In this document: positions 40,130-49,157 of the stretch, one piece after another
How positions within the stretch are numbered: the first letter of the stretch is position 1
Layout: the number at the start of each line of letters is the position of its first letter
Source of the DNA: Roseomonas sp. OT10
Lineage (GTDB): Bacteria; Pseudomonadota; Alphaproteobacteria; Acetobacterales; Acetobacteraceae
DNA length: 64,000 nucleotides
Direction: 5' to 3'
Assembly: GCF_020991085.1 (NCBI RefSeq)
Contig: NZ_CP087719.1
Span: 4,298,001 to 4,362,000, forward strand
The notes under the pieces: model-generated
What the model saw: the letters and a program-made list of their open reading frames with translations, nothing else
Told to the model about the DNA's origin: nothing
Databases searched by the model: none
Program-made: the position numbers and the translations under genes

Positions 40130-41575
40130 TCAGCCCAACGCGCCACCCTCGGCGTGCCCCACGCGCACGGGCGGCACCGCGCTGTCCGGCATGGGGCAGA
40201 GGTAGGGCGTCCGCGCCAGCCGGGCGGCGAACTCGTCCCTGGCGGCCTGGAGCAGCGCGGGCTCGGCGATCAGCGCCGCGCCGGTCGCGGCCATCACCTG
40301 CGCCACGTGCACCATGCCCTTGTGCGCCAGCGTGGACTTGCCCTGCGCCACCATCTGCCAGGAATGGCCGGGGGTGCCGATGGCGTAGGTGGCGGTGCGC
40401 GCCTGCACCGTGGGCACGGTGAAGCTGACATCGCCGAGATCGGTGGAACCGGGGAAGAGCTCGCCCGGATTGTCCAGCGGCGCCACCCGGTCCCACAGCG
40501 CCAGGCCGGGTTCGTAGGGCAGGCCATAGCGCGCGAAGTCGGTGCGGATGTCCTGCTCGGTCAGGCTGGCCTGCACCTGCCGGGCGATGGCCTGGTCCGC
40601 CTCGTCGAAGGGCACGGGGCCCAGCGCCTGCATCACCGCGTGCATCGCGCCTTCCAGCACGGCATTGCCGAGCAGGTTGGCGGTGCCGCTCTCCGGCAGG
40701 ATCTCCAGCCGCGTCCCGGTCATCAGCGCGGCGCCGCGGGCGATGTCGTGGACGCGCTCGGCCAGCGCCAGCATGTCCTGCACCGTGGCGGAGCGGATCT
40801 GGTAGCGCACGCGGGCATAGGCGGGCACGACGTTGGTGGCGCGCGTGCCGCTGTCCTGCAGCGCGCTGTGGATGCGCGCGTCCACGGGCATGTGCTCGCG
40901 CAGGTAGTTCACGCCGATGCTGGTCAGCTCCACCGCATCCATGGCGCTGCGCCCGAGGTGCGGCGCCACAGCGGCATGCGCGGTGCGGCCGTGGAAGGCG
41001 TAGTCCACCCGCAGGTTGGCGATGGAGCGCGCCTTGTCCACCAGCACGAAGGCGTCCGGGTGCCAGGAGAGGGCGACGTCGCAGCCCGCGAAGGCCCCGG
41101 CGCGGACCATGAAGACCTTGCCGGCGCCGCCCTCCTCGGCGGGGCAGGCGTAGGTGCGCACCCGCCCCGGCAGGCCGGCGCGTTCCAGCCAGCGGGCGAG
41201 GCCCATGGCCGCGAGCAGCGACCCGGCGCCGAGGAGGTTGTGGCCGCAGCCATGGCCGTTGCCGCCGGGCTCCAGCGGGCTGGGGGTGAAGACGCCCGCC
41301 TCCTGGCTCAGCCCGGGCAGGGCGTCGAACTCGCCCAGGAAGGCGATCACCGGCCCGCCCTCGCCTGCCTCGCCCATCAGCGCGGTGGGGATGCCGGCGA
41401 GGTTTTCGTGCAGGCGGAATCCCGCCTCGGCCATCGCCGCGCGGTGCAGGGCGGCGGAGCGGGTCTCGCCATAGGCCAGCTCCGGCACGCCCCAGACCGC
41501 GTCGCTGAGCGCGAGGGCGCGCGGGGCGCACTCCTCCACCGCCCGCCACACGGCGGCGTTCCGGTCTCGGGTCAT
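40130..41575 (-). CDS. M20 amidohydrolase, AbgB-like
   Basis: A 481-residue amidohydrolase related to the p-aminobenzoyl-glutamate hydrolase subunit AbgB and N-acyl amino acid amidohydrolases. Metal-site motifs are GNGHGCGHNLLG, YACPAEEGGAGK (catalytic Glu pair), ALSWHPDA, and GTPGHSWQM near the C-terminus; the insertion domain contains FHGRTAHAAVAPHLGRSAMDAVEL. It is the last gene of the leftward ABC-transporter operon, its ATG overlapping the MalG-like gene by four bases (ATGA). It probably cleaves an amide bond of the imported compound. Confidence 0.88.
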   Translation of the reverse strand: MTRDRNAAVWRAVEECAPRALALSDAVWGVPELAYGETRSAALHRAAMAEAGFRLHENLAGIPTALMGEAGEGGPVIAFLGEFDALPGLSQEAGVFTPSPLEPGGNGHGCGHNLLGAGSLLAAMGLARWLERAGLPGRVRTYACPAEEGGAGKVFMVRAGAFAGCDVALSWHPDAFVLVDKARSIANLRVDYAFHGRTAHAAVAPHLGRSAMDAVELTSIGVNYLREHMPVDARIHSALQDSGTRATNVVPAYARVRYQIRSATVQDMLALAERVHDIARGAALMTGTRLEILPESGTANLLGNAVLEGAMHAVMQALGPVPFDEADQAIARQVQASLTEQDIRTDFARYGLPYEPGLALWDRVAPLDNPGELFPGSTDLGDVSFTVPTVQARTATYAIGTPGHSWQMVAQGKSTLAHKGMVHVAQVMAATGAALIAEPALLQAARDEFAARLARTPYLCPMPDSAVPPVRVGHAEGGALG

Positions 41576-42426
41576 TTGCCGCTGCCTCCCAGCAGACCGC
41601 GGGTGAAGGCCTTCTGGAAGGCCAGGAAGACGATCAGCATGGGCAGCATGGACAGGACGGTGGCGGCCATGATCGGCCCCTCATCAACCTCCATGCCGCC
41701 CAGGAAGGAGTAGAGCGCCATCGGCACGGGCTGGGTGTCGGGCGAGCTGGTCAGGGTCAGGGCGAAGAACAGGTCGTTCCAGACGGAGCGGCTCTGGATG
41801 ATGGCCAGCGTCGCGAGGCCGGAGAGCGAGGCGGGCATCAGGATCTTGAAGAAGTAGCCGGCCGGGCCGCAGCCGTCGATCTGCGCCGCCTCGAACATCG
41901 AGCGCGGGATGGTGGTGAAGAAGTTGCGCATGAAGAAGGTGCAGAAGGGGATGCCGTAGGCGACGTGCACCAGCCACATGCCGGGGATGGTGTTGTACAG
42001 CCCCAGGCCGCGCATGATGAGGAAGAGCGGGATCTGCACGATCTGGTGCGGGATCAGCATGCCGGCGAGCAGCAGGAAGTAGATCACCCGCCCGCCCACG
42101 AAGCGGATCTGCGACAGCGGGAAGGCGGCGATGGCGCCGACCAGGACGGAGAGCACGACGGACGGCGCGGTGATCAGCACGCTGTTCCACAGGGCCGGTC
42201 CGATCCGCTCCCAGGCGCGGACATAGTTCCGGGTGTGGATGCCGGCGGGCAGGGTGAGGGCGTCCGCCAGCTCGGCCGGGCTCTTGATCGAGGAGAGCAG
42301 CACCACCACCAGCGGCGTCAGGTAGAGCGCCGCCAGCAGCACGATCGCGGCGATCCGCAGGACCTTCGCCGGGTTCAGCGGCTTCCGCCGGGCGCGCGCC
42401 AGCGGAAGGGCCAGGGCCTGGCTCAT
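41572..42426 (-). CDS. carbohydrate (CUT1) ABC transporter permease, MalG-like
   Basis: A 284-residue inner-membrane permease with six predicted helices (first: IAAIVLLAALYLTPLVVVLLSSI). The EAA motif, IPRSMFEAAQIDGCGPAGYFFKILMPASLSGLATL, is the ATPase docking loop typical of MalG-type subunits, and PHQIVQIPLFLIMRGLGLYNTIPG is another family landmark. Its start overlaps the MalF-like gene by four bases. The matching ATPase is not in this operon but in the divergent one at 49.2 kb. Confidence 0.92.
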   Translation of the reverse strand: MSQALALPLARARRKPLNPAKVLRIAAIVLLAALYLTPLVVVLLSSIKSPAELADALTLPAGIHTRNYVRAWERIGPALWNSVLITAPSVVLSVLVGAIAAFPLSQIRFVGGRVIYFLLLAGMLIPHQIVQIPLFLIMRGLGLYNTIPGMWLVHVAYGIPFCTFFMRNFFTTIPRSMFEAAQIDGCGPAGYFFKILMPASLSGLATLAIIQSRSVWNDLFFALTLTSSPDTQPVPMALYSFLGGMEVDEGPIMAATVLSMLPMLIVFLAFQKAFTRGLLGGSGK

Positions 42427-43340
42427 TCCCGGTGCTCCTCCGTCCGGCTGGAGATGACGTAGAGGTAGGGCAGCACCACGAAGGCGGAGAGCGCCAGCAG
42501 GTAGACGGCGACCGCGGCGCCGGTTCCCAGCTCGAAGCGCGCGAAGGAGGTCTCGTACATCTCCACCGCGAGCACGGAGGAGGACTGGAACGGCCCGCCC
42601 TGGGTCATCGCCCAGATCAGGTCGAAGACGCGCATGGAATCCACCCCGGCGATGCCCAGCACCACCACCGTGGAGGGCAGCAGCATGGGCAGCTTGATGC
42701 GCCACAGGATGGTCCAGGCGGAGGCGCCGTCGATCCGCGCCGCCTCGACCAGCTCAGTGGGGATGTTCCGCAGCCCGCCGAAGTAGATCAGGAAAGTGAA
42801 GCCGCTCCAGGCCCAGAGCGAGGCGAGCATGATCGCATAGGTGTTGATCTGCGGGTCGCCCAGCCAGTTCTGTGCCAGCCCGCCCAGGCCGATGGCACGC
42901 AGGGCGGAGTTGATGACGCCGGCATTGGGCTCGTAGAGCCAGCGCCAGGTGGAGGCGACGGCCACGGTGGTGATGGTGAAGGGGATGAAGAAGACGGTGC
43001 GGAAGACCGTGGCGCCGCGGAAGTCGGAATCGAGCAGCAGGGCGAGGCCCAGCCCCACCACGGTCGGCACCACCAGGTAGTAGACCAGCCACTTGCCGTT
43101 GTTGAGCGCCGCATCCAGGAAGCGCCGCTCGCCCAGCAGGTTCACGTAGTTGGCGAGGCCGACATAGGTCCGCTCGGGCGAGAAGCCGTCCCAGCTGTAG
43201 CGGGAGAGGTCGATGGTCTCCAGCACCGGCCAGACGAAGGCGCCGACATAGAGCAGCAGCGGCCCCGCCAGGAACAGGGCATAGGTGAGGCCATCCCTCT
43301 GCCGGCGGGAGAGCCCGGCGGGGCGCGACGTGCGCGGCAT
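42423..43340 (-). CDS. carbohydrate (CUT1) ABC transporter permease, MalF-like
   Basis: A 305-residue inner-membrane permease, short like the sn-glycerol-3-phosphate UgpA type. Hydrophobic helices start at GLTYALFLAGPLLLYVGAFVWPVLETI. The EAA docking loop is IPTELVEAARIDGASAWTILWRIKLPMLLPSTVVV. FVGLANYVN-like YVGLANYVNLLGERRFLDAALNN is characteristic of the family's periplasmic loop. It follows the binding-protein gene by 10 bases and overlaps the MalG-like gene. Confidence 0.92.
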   Translation of the reverse strand: MPRTSRPAGLSRRQRDGLTYALFLAGPLLLYVGAFVWPVLETIDLSRYSWDGFSPERTYVGLANYVNLLGERRFLDAALNNGKWLVYYLVVPTVVGLGLALLLDSDFRGATVFRTVFFIPFTITTVAVASTWRWLYEPNAGVINSALRAIGLGGLAQNWLGDPQINTYAIMLASLWAWSGFTFLIYFGGLRNIPTELVEAARIDGASAWTILWRIKLPMLLPSTVVVLGIAGVDSMRVFDLIWAMTQGGPFQSSSVLAVEMYETSFARFELGTGAAVAVYLLALSAFVVLPYLYVISSRTEEHRE

Positions 43341-43350
43341 CGTCGTTCCG

Positions 43351-44640
43351 TCAGAAGGAGGCGAACTTGTCCTCGCGCTTCAGCTGCTGGCGCTTCTGCT
43401 CCAGCGTGTTCAGGGAGGCGACCAGCGCCTGCTCGTCCAGCTTCGCGGCGAAGCGCTCGACCTCCGTGCCGAACTCGATGTGGAAGCCGGTCGGCAGCAT
43501 CAGGTAGGGATTGGGGATGGTGACGTAGCCGTCGCCGGTGCGCCCCAGCTTCTCGAAGGTGCGGCGGGCCAGGACGTCGTAGATGTCGGGCGACGTCTTG
43601 CTGTTCGGCGCCGTGCCGCCCTTGATCTTGGCGAAGGCCTCCTGCGCCTCCGGCGTCGCGATGGCGCGCAGGAAGTTCTTGCCCGTCTCCGTCATCTCGC
43701 CCTTCAGCACCACGGCCACGTCCGTCTGGGTGATGCTGACCTTCTCCAGCCCCGGCAGGTAGAACAGGTCGTACTCCTTCCCCGGGGTCCAGCCGCGCTG
43801 CTTCATGTAGGCCGAGGCCCAGTCGCCGACGCAGTACATGCCGACGCGACCGCGCATCATCTGGTCCACGCCGTCCGACCACTTCGCGCCGGTCCAGGTC
43901 GGATCGAAGTTCGAGGCCATGCGCTCCTTGAACAGGCGGAAGGCGCGCAGCATCTCCGGCCCGTTGAAGGCGACGTTGCCGCGGATGAACTCCCAGCAGC
44001 CCTCCACGCCCAGCACGGTGATCAGCGGGCCGTAGAACTGGTAGGTGGTCCAGGAGGGGCCCTGGGCGCTGGTCAGGGGATGGATGTCGGCCGCCTTCAG
44101 CGCCTTGCAGACCTCGCCGAACTCGTCCCAGCTGGTGGGGACGGAGAGCTTCAGCCGCTCGAACACCGCCTTGTTGTAGAAGACGTTGCTGATGATGCCG
44201 ACGCCGAAGGGAATGCCGTAGGCGCTGCCGCTGAGGGAGAGGACGCGGCGCAGCCCCTCGGAGAAGATCTCGTCGCCGCGCACGTCCTTCCAGACATCCG
44301 CGACCTCGACCAGCCGCCCGGTGGCGGCGGTGCTGCGCAGCTCGTAGCCGGCGCTGAGCTGGAAGGAGGTGGGCGGCACCCCGCCCATCAGCGAGACCTG
44401 CACCTGCTGCCGCACGCCGGCGCTGCTGCCGGGGATGACGCGGTCGGTGATGGGGGTGTTGGGATACTTGGCGTTGGCGACCGCCATCAGTGCCTTGACC
44501 GCCTCGATCTCGCCCGGGGCGCCGAGGTAGTGCCAGAACTCCGGCACCTGCCTGGCCTGGGCCCGGGGCGCGGCCAGGGCCGCCGTGCCCATCGCGCCCA
44601 GCAGCATGCCGGCGGCCCTGCGTCCCATCACCTGCGCCAT
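43351..44640 (-). CDS. extracellular solute-binding protein (CUT1 type)
   Basis: A 429-residue periplasmic binding protein of solute-binding family 1. Signal peptide: MAQVMGRRAAGMLLGAMGTAALAAPRAQA. The mature protein has EFWHYLGAPGEIEAVKALM at the start, DVWKDVRGDEIFSEGLRRVLSLSGSAYGIPFGVG, IISNVFYNKAVFERL, WDEFGEVCKAL and MYCVGDWASAYMKQ, all typical of sugar-binding receptors. It is the first gene of the leftward operon and faces the first M81 gene. The ligand is probably a sugar derivative or sugar-amide conjugate, judging from the surrounding enzymes. Confidence 0.92.
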   Translation of the reverse strand: MAQVMGRRAAGMLLGAMGTAALAAPRAQARQVPEFWHYLGAPGEIEAVKALMAVANAKYPNTPITDRVIPGSSAGVRQQVQVSLMGGVPPTSFQLSAGYELRSTAATGRLVEVADVWKDVRGDEIFSEGLRRVLSLSGSAYGIPFGVGIISNVFYNKAVFERLKLSVPTSWDEFGEVCKALKAADIHPLTSAQGPSWTTYQFYGPLITVLGVEGCWEFIRGNVAFNGPEMLRAFRLFKERMASNFDPTWTGAKWSDGVDQMMRGRVGMYCVGDWASAYMKQRGWTPGKEYDLFYLPGLEKVSITQTDVAVVLKGEMTETGKNFLRAIATPEAQEAFAKIKGGTAPNSKTSPDIYDVLARRTFEKLGRTGDGYVTIPNPYLMLPTGFHIEFGTEVERFAAKLDEQALVASLNTLEQKRQQLKREDKFASF

Positions 44641-44803
44641 GGCACCCTCTTTCGTCCGAAGCCGGGATTAATGGGATGGGGATTCGGGCAGGCCGTCAAG
44701 CGGATTTCCGGAGATGCAGCGCTTTTCGCGGAAGCGCGCGCCGGACAGGCGCCGAAGAGGCCGTTTCCACCGGCCGTGCCGGCTGAACATGACATCCGGG
44801 CGC

Positions 44804-44833
44804 TTGACGCTCCAAGATCGTGGTGCCTAGTTT
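44804..44833 (+). promoter_or_regulatory. candidate promoter of the rightward M81 operon
   Basis: TTGACG (44804-44809) is followed after 18 bases by TAGTTT (44828-44833), with CTAGTT at a 17-base spacing as an alternative. It lies 60 bases before the GTG start of the first M81 gene. On the other strand another TTGACG (44694-44699 read leftwards) may serve the binding-protein operon, but no matching -10 could be fixed. A ROK regulator encoded in the rightward operon is the obvious candidate controller of this 252-base divergent region. Confidence 0.4.
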
Positions 44834-44892
44834 TTCCAGGGATCGGATAAATGACCCTCGCCGTCCCCGATCCGCGAGGAGCAGGAAGCATC

Positions 44893-46380
44893 GTGCAGCG
44901 CGTCGCCATCCTGGGGTTCCGGCACGAGGCGATGATCGCCTGCCCCTTCCTCACCGACCCCGCCACCTCGAACATCTGGCGGGGCGCGGAGATCCTGGAG
45001 CAGGACCTCACCACCATCACCGGCGTCACCGACCGGCTGGCGGAGGAGCCGGGGGTGGAGGCGGTGCCGCTGCTGCTGGTCCGCACCCTGCCGGGCGGCG
45101 CCTTCGAGCGCGGCTTCTACGAGGCGATCAAGCGGGAGTCGCTGGAGCTGCTGCGACGGCACGGCCCCTTCGACGGCATCATGGTGCTCAACCACGGCGC
45201 GGCCGAGGTGGACGGGCTGGGGGTGCATGGCGATACCGACTACGTCGTGGCGATCCGCGCGGCGGTGGGGCCGGAGGTGCCCATCGCCATCCCCTTCGAC
45301 ATGCACGGCCAGGTGACGCCGGCGCTGCTGGAGGCGCTGACGGTGATGAGCTGCCTGCGCACCGCGCCCCATCGCGACAACTACGAGACCAGCCGCCGCG
45401 CCACCGACCAGCTCCTCCGCGTGATGCGGACCGGGGTGCGCCCGCGCAAGGCGGCGGTGAACATCCCCATCTTCGTGCCCGGCGAAAAGGCCATGACCGC
45501 CTACGAGCCGGCGCGCGGCCTGTTCGGGATGCTGCCGGACTACGACGCCCGCCCCGGCGTGGTGGAGGCGCACCTCTTCGTCGGCTTCGGCTGGAACGAC
45601 CTGCCCTGGTGCGGGATGAAGGCGGTGGTGCTGACGGAGACGGACGAGGCGCTGGGCCGCGACCTCGCCCTGGAGATCGCGGAGAAGGCCTGGGCGCAGC
45701 GCCACCGCTTCGGGCTGGAGATGGAGACGGCCGATCTCCGCGACGGCCTGCTGCGCGCCCGCGACGCCGCCACCGGTCCCGTGCTGCTGAGCGATTCCGG
45801 CGACAACACCACGGCCGGGGCGGGCGGCGACCTGACCTTCGTGCTGCAGGAGGCGTTGGACCTCGGCATGGACGACATCGTGGTCGCCGGCATCTTCGCC
45901 CCGGAGATCGTCGCCGCCTGCCAGGCCGCCGGCGCGGGGGCAGATGTCACGCTGGAGATCGGCCGCCACATCTCCGCCGAGCCGTGGCCGCGCACGGTCC
46001 GCGCCACGGTGGAGGCGCTGGGCGATCGCGTGGATGTCCGCCGCTTCCAGAACCTGCGCGGCTCCGATGGCGCCTGGGCGCGGGTGCGGATCGACGGCGT
46101 GGTGGCCACCTTCCACGCCGCCCGCGTCTCCTTCACCGGGCCGGGCCATCTGGAGGCGGTCGGCATCGACCCCCGGGCCCGCAAGACCGCCGTCGTGAAG
46201 GTCGGCTACCTGCATCCGCAGCAGGAGGACATGGCGGCCCGCCACATCTGCCTGATCAGCCCCGGCGTGGCCGATCTCGACTTCCTGCGCCTGACCTACA
46301 CCCATATCGCGCGCCCCTCCTTCCCCATGGATGGCGACATGGCATGGTCCGCCGGCCAGGGCCTGTTCGGCCCGGCCTGA
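44893..46380 (+). CDS. M81-family (MlrC/microcystinase C-like) metallopeptidase, first copy
   Basis: A 495-residue protein of peptidase family M81. Conserved clusters: MVLNHGAAEVDGLGVHGDTDYV (Asp/His metal ligands), PFDMHGQVTPALLEAL, CLRTAPHRDNYETS, VPGEKAMTAYEPARGLF, and SDSGDNTTAGAGGD in the C-terminal DUF1485 domain. GTG at 44893 is preferred over ATG at 44851 because it gives VQRVAILGF, aligning with the paralogue's start, and has AGGA/GCAGGAAG ahead. MlrC linearises the last steps of microcystin breakdown, but most M81 proteins act on unknown amides. It is the first gene of the rightward operon. Confidence 0.87.
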   Translation: MQRVAILGFRHEAMIACPFLTDPATSNIWRGAEILEQDLTTITGVTDRLAEEPGVEAVPLLLVRTLPGGAFERGFYEAIKRESLELLRRHGPFDGIMVLNHGAAEVDGLGVHGDTDYVVAIRAAVGPEVPIAIPFDMHGQVTPALLEALTVMSCLRTAPHRDNYETSRRATDQLLRVMRTGVRPRKAAVNIPIFVPGEKAMTAYEPARGLFGMLPDYDARPGVVEAHLFVGFGWNDLPWCGMKAVVLTETDEALGRDLALEIAEKAWAQRHRFGLEMETADLRDGLLRARDAATGPVLLSDSGDNTTAGAGGDLTFVLQEALDLGMDDIVVAGIFAPEIVAACQAAGAGADVTLEIGRHISAEPWPRTVRATVEALGDRVDVRRFQNLRGSDGAWARVRIDGVVATFHAARVSFTGPGHLEAVGIDPRARKTAVVKVGYLHPQQEDMAARHICLISPGVADLDFLRLTYTHIARPSFPMDGDMAWSAGQGLFGPA

Positions 46381-46383
46381 TCC

Positions 46384-47622
46384 GTGCCCCGTTGGCGCCA
46401 CCAGCTGGGCGCGGCCGCGCGCGGGGTCACGCGCGACACGCGCAGCATGCATCCCTCGATCGTGCGGCAGATCCACGCCTCGCGGATCTTCCACGTTATC
46501 CGGCTGAACCCGCTGCTGTCGCAGCGGGAGCTGGTGCGGCAGTCGGGCTTCGACAAATCCACCGTCTCCACCATCGTGCAGCAGTTCGAGGCGCGCGGCC
46601 TGGTGGAGCGCGAGCGCGGCAGCGGCAGCGGCCGCCCCGGTCGGCCGGGCGAGCGCATCCGCCTCTCCGAACGCAGCGGGCTGCTGGTGGGGGTGAACCT
46701 GCGGCCGCACGGCCTGCATCTCGGCGCGGCGCGGCTGGACGGCGCGCTGCTGGCGGACCGGGTGGTGCCGCTGCCGGAGGCGGAGCGGCTGGGCGCGACC
46801 ATCCAGGCCGAGACCAGGGCCGTGGTGGCGGAGCTGGGACGCGGGATGGAGGAGGTGCTGGCGGTCGGCGTCGCCCTGCCGGGCCTGCTCAGCCGCGCGG
46901 GGCATCTCGCGCAGTCGCCCAACCTGGGCTGGCGCGACGTGCCGCTGCGCGACATCCTGGCGCGCGACGTCACCCGCCCGACCTTCCTGGAGAACAACGC
47001 CAACGCCGCCGCCCTGGCCGAGTACCTGTTCGGCTCGGCGGTGGATTTCCCGGACTTCGTCTACCTGGAAAGCGGCTCGGGGGTCGGCGCCAGCATCTTC
47101 CTGGACGGGGAGGTGTGCCGCGGCGCCAGCGGCTTCGGCGGCGAGATCGGGCACCACAAGATCGTCCCGGGCGGCCGGCTCTGCCGCTGCGGCGCCTCGG
47201 GCTGCCTCTCCGCCTATGTCTCGGTGGATTCGATCCGCGAGCGCCTGGCCCGGCGCGGCCATCCGGTCCAGCAGGGGGGGGATTCCGACCTCGCCGCGCT
47301 GGAGGAGCGCGCCCGCATGGGCGACGCGCCGGTGCTGGAGGTGCTGGCGGAGGCGGGGCACTTCCTCGGCGCCGGGCTCGCCAACGTGATCAACATCTTC
47401 AACCCGCCGCTGGTGGTGCTGGGGGGCGGCCTGTCCCGCCTGTATCCCTGGATGCGCCCGGCCATGGAGACGGCCATCGCGCGCGAGTCCCTGGTGGCCG
47501 CGCGCGAGGATTGCCGGATCGACCTCGCCGCCCTCTCCGCCAGCAGCGGCTGCTGGGGCGGGGTGGCGCTGGCGCTGGAAGGCTGCACGCGCTTCGACGC
47601 CGCCGAGACGGTGCCATGGTGA
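46384..47622 (+). CDS. ROK-family transcriptional regulator
   Basis: A 412-residue repressor-type ROK protein. An N-terminal winged helix, IHASRIFHVIRLNPLLSQRELVRQSGFDKSTVSTIVQQFEARGLV, is followed by two actin-like sugar-binding lobes with the zinc motif CRCGASGCL. The sugar-kinase catalytic aspartate in the NDANAA motif is Asn here (ENNANAAALAEY), supporting a pure regulator. The GTG start is three bases after the M81 stop; ATG at 46447 is an alternative. It presumably senses a sugar-like degradation product and controls both divergent operons. Confidence 0.88.
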   Translation: MPRWRHQLGAAARGVTRDTRSMHPSIVRQIHASRIFHVIRLNPLLSQRELVRQSGFDKSTVSTIVQQFEARGLVERERGSGSGRPGRPGERIRLSERSGLLVGVNLRPHGLHLGAARLDGALLADRVVPLPEAERLGATIQAETRAVVAELGRGMEEVLAVGVALPGLLSRAGHLAQSPNLGWRDVPLRDILARDVTRPTFLENNANAAALAEYLFGSAVDFPDFVYLESGSGVGASIFLDGEVCRGASGFGGEIGHHKIVPGGRLCRCGASGCLSAYVSVDSIRERLARRGHPVQQGGDSDLAALEERARMGDAPVLEVLAEAGHFLGAGLANVINIFNPPLVVLGGGLSRLYPWMRPAMETAIARESLVAAREDCRIDLAALSASSGCWGGVALALEGCTRFDAAETVPW

Positions 47623-47644
47623 CCTCTGATCGGGAGCGACGGGG

Positions 47645-49153
47645 ATGAAACGGCTGCGCATCGGCGTCTTCGGCATGTCGCAGGAGGCGATGCTGGCCAC
47701 GCCCGGCCATCTCGACCCGCGCACCGTGCTGGTCTCGCGCGGGCGGGAGGTGGTGGAGAACGACCTCTGGGTGGTGCGCGGCATCGTGGCCGCGCTGCGC
47801 GAGGACCCGGCGGTGGAGATCGTGCCGCTGATGGTGGTGCGCTGCCGCGCCAGCGCCCCCTTCGCCCCCGATTTCTTCGAATCCTGCAAGGCGGAGATCC
47901 TGTCCCTGATCGCGACGAACGGCCCCTTCGACGGGCTGGTCGCGGGCAATCACGGCGCGATGGAGGTGGACGGCCTCGACGTCACCGGCGACACCGACCT
48001 GATCGGCGCCATCCGGGCGCAGGTCGGGCCGGACCTGCCCATCGCCATGGCGCTGGACATGCACGGCCACGTCCCGCCGCCGCTGCTGCGCGACGCCCAG
48101 GCCTTCGCCGTCTTCCGCACCGCGCCGCACCGCGACGACGACGGCACGGGATACCGGGCGGCGCGGATGCTGCTGCGCATCCTGCGCGAGGGGCTGGCGC
48201 CGCGCCGCGCGGCCGTCCACATCCCCCTCCTCGTGCCCGGCGAGATGGCGATGACGGCTTACGAGCCGATGCGCTCGCTCTACGCCGCCCTGCCGGAGAT
48301 CGACCGCCGCCCCGGCATCCTGGGCGCGGACTACATGGTGGGCTTCGCCTGGAACGACCGGCCCTGGATCGGCATGGCCGCCCTGGTCACCACGGAAGGC
48401 GATCCGGCGCTGGCGCGCGCGACGGCGCTGGAGATGGCGGCGGCGCTCTGGGCCCGGCGCGACGAGTTCCGCCTGCAGATGCCGGCGCGCGAGGTGACGG
48501 AAGGGCTGCTGGAGGCCGGCCGCCTGGCACAGGACGGGCCCGTCTATGTCAGCGATGCTGGCGACAATGTCACCGCCGGGGCCTATGGCGACCTGACCCT
48601 GGTGTTGCAGGCGGCGCTCGCCCGGCCGGAGATCGGCCCCATTGTCGTCTGCAACATCATCGCGCCGGAGACGGTGGCGCAGTGCCACGCGGCGGGCCTC
48701 GGCGCGACGGTGACGCTCGCCCTGGGGGCGGAGCATCTCTCGCGCCCGGCCGTGCCGGTGCCCGCGACCGGCGTGGTGGAGGCGCTGGGCGAGGCGCTGA
48801 ACCCCACCTCCGCGCCGCACCTGCGCGCCGTCAGCTCCCCCTGGGCGCGGGTGCGCTTCGGCCATGTCACCGCGACCTTCCACGCCCGGCGCATGCAGAT
48901 CACGACGCCCCATTTGCTGGAGGCGATGGGGATCGACCCGCGTGCGCCGGGCGTCTTCGTGTTCAAGGTCGGCTACCTGCATCCGGAGCTGGAGGATGTC
49001 GGCGCCCGCCACATCCTGCTGCTCAGCGACGGCACCTCCAACCTCGACCTCACCCGGCTGCCCTATACGCGGATCGGGCGGCCCGCCCTGCCCTTCGACG
49101 CGGGGATGGAATGGTCGCCGGAACGGGGCCTGTACACGGATGAGGGGACCTGA
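47645..49153 (+). CDS. M81-family (MlrC/microcystinase C-like) metallopeptidase, second copy
   Basis: A 502-residue paralogue of the protein at 44.9 kb, similar along its whole length: [73 protein letters not shown] and [14 protein letters not shown]. The metal-ligand clusters are intact, so both copies should be active. Two full M81 genes in one operon suggest either two sequential amide cleavages or a heteromeric enzyme. Transcription is with the ROK gene (22-base gap) and the ABC ATPase (4-base gap). Confidence 0.87.
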   Translation: MKRLRIGVFGMSQEAMLATPGHLDPRTVLVSRGREVVENDLWVVRGIVAALREDPAVEIVPLMVVRCRASAPFAPDFFESCKAEILSLIATNGPFDGLVAGNHGAMEVDGLDVTGDTDLIGAIRAQVGPDLPIAMALDMHGHVPPPLLRDAQAFAVFRTAPHRDDDGTGYRAARMLLRILREGLAPRRAAVHIPLLVPGEMAMTAYEPMRSLYAALPEIDRRPGILGADYMVGFAWNDRPWIGMAALVTTEGDPALARATALEMAAALWARRDEFRLQMPAREVTEGLLEAGRLAQDGPVYVSDAGDNVTAGAYGDLTLVLQAALARPEIGPIVVCNIIAPETVAQCHAAGLGATVTLALGAEHLSRPAVPVPATGVVEALGEALNPTSAPHLRAVSSPWARVRFGHVTATFHARRMQITTPHLLEAMGIDPRAPGVFVFKVGYLHPELEDVGARHILLLSDGTSNLDLTRLPYTRIGRPALPFDAGMEWSPERGLYTDEGT

Positions 49154-49157
49154 CCGG

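Noticed and set aside
46384-47622. ROK protein as the missing sugar kinase of the catabolic island
   Set aside because: It has an N-terminal DNA-binding domain and Asn in place of the catalytic Asp.
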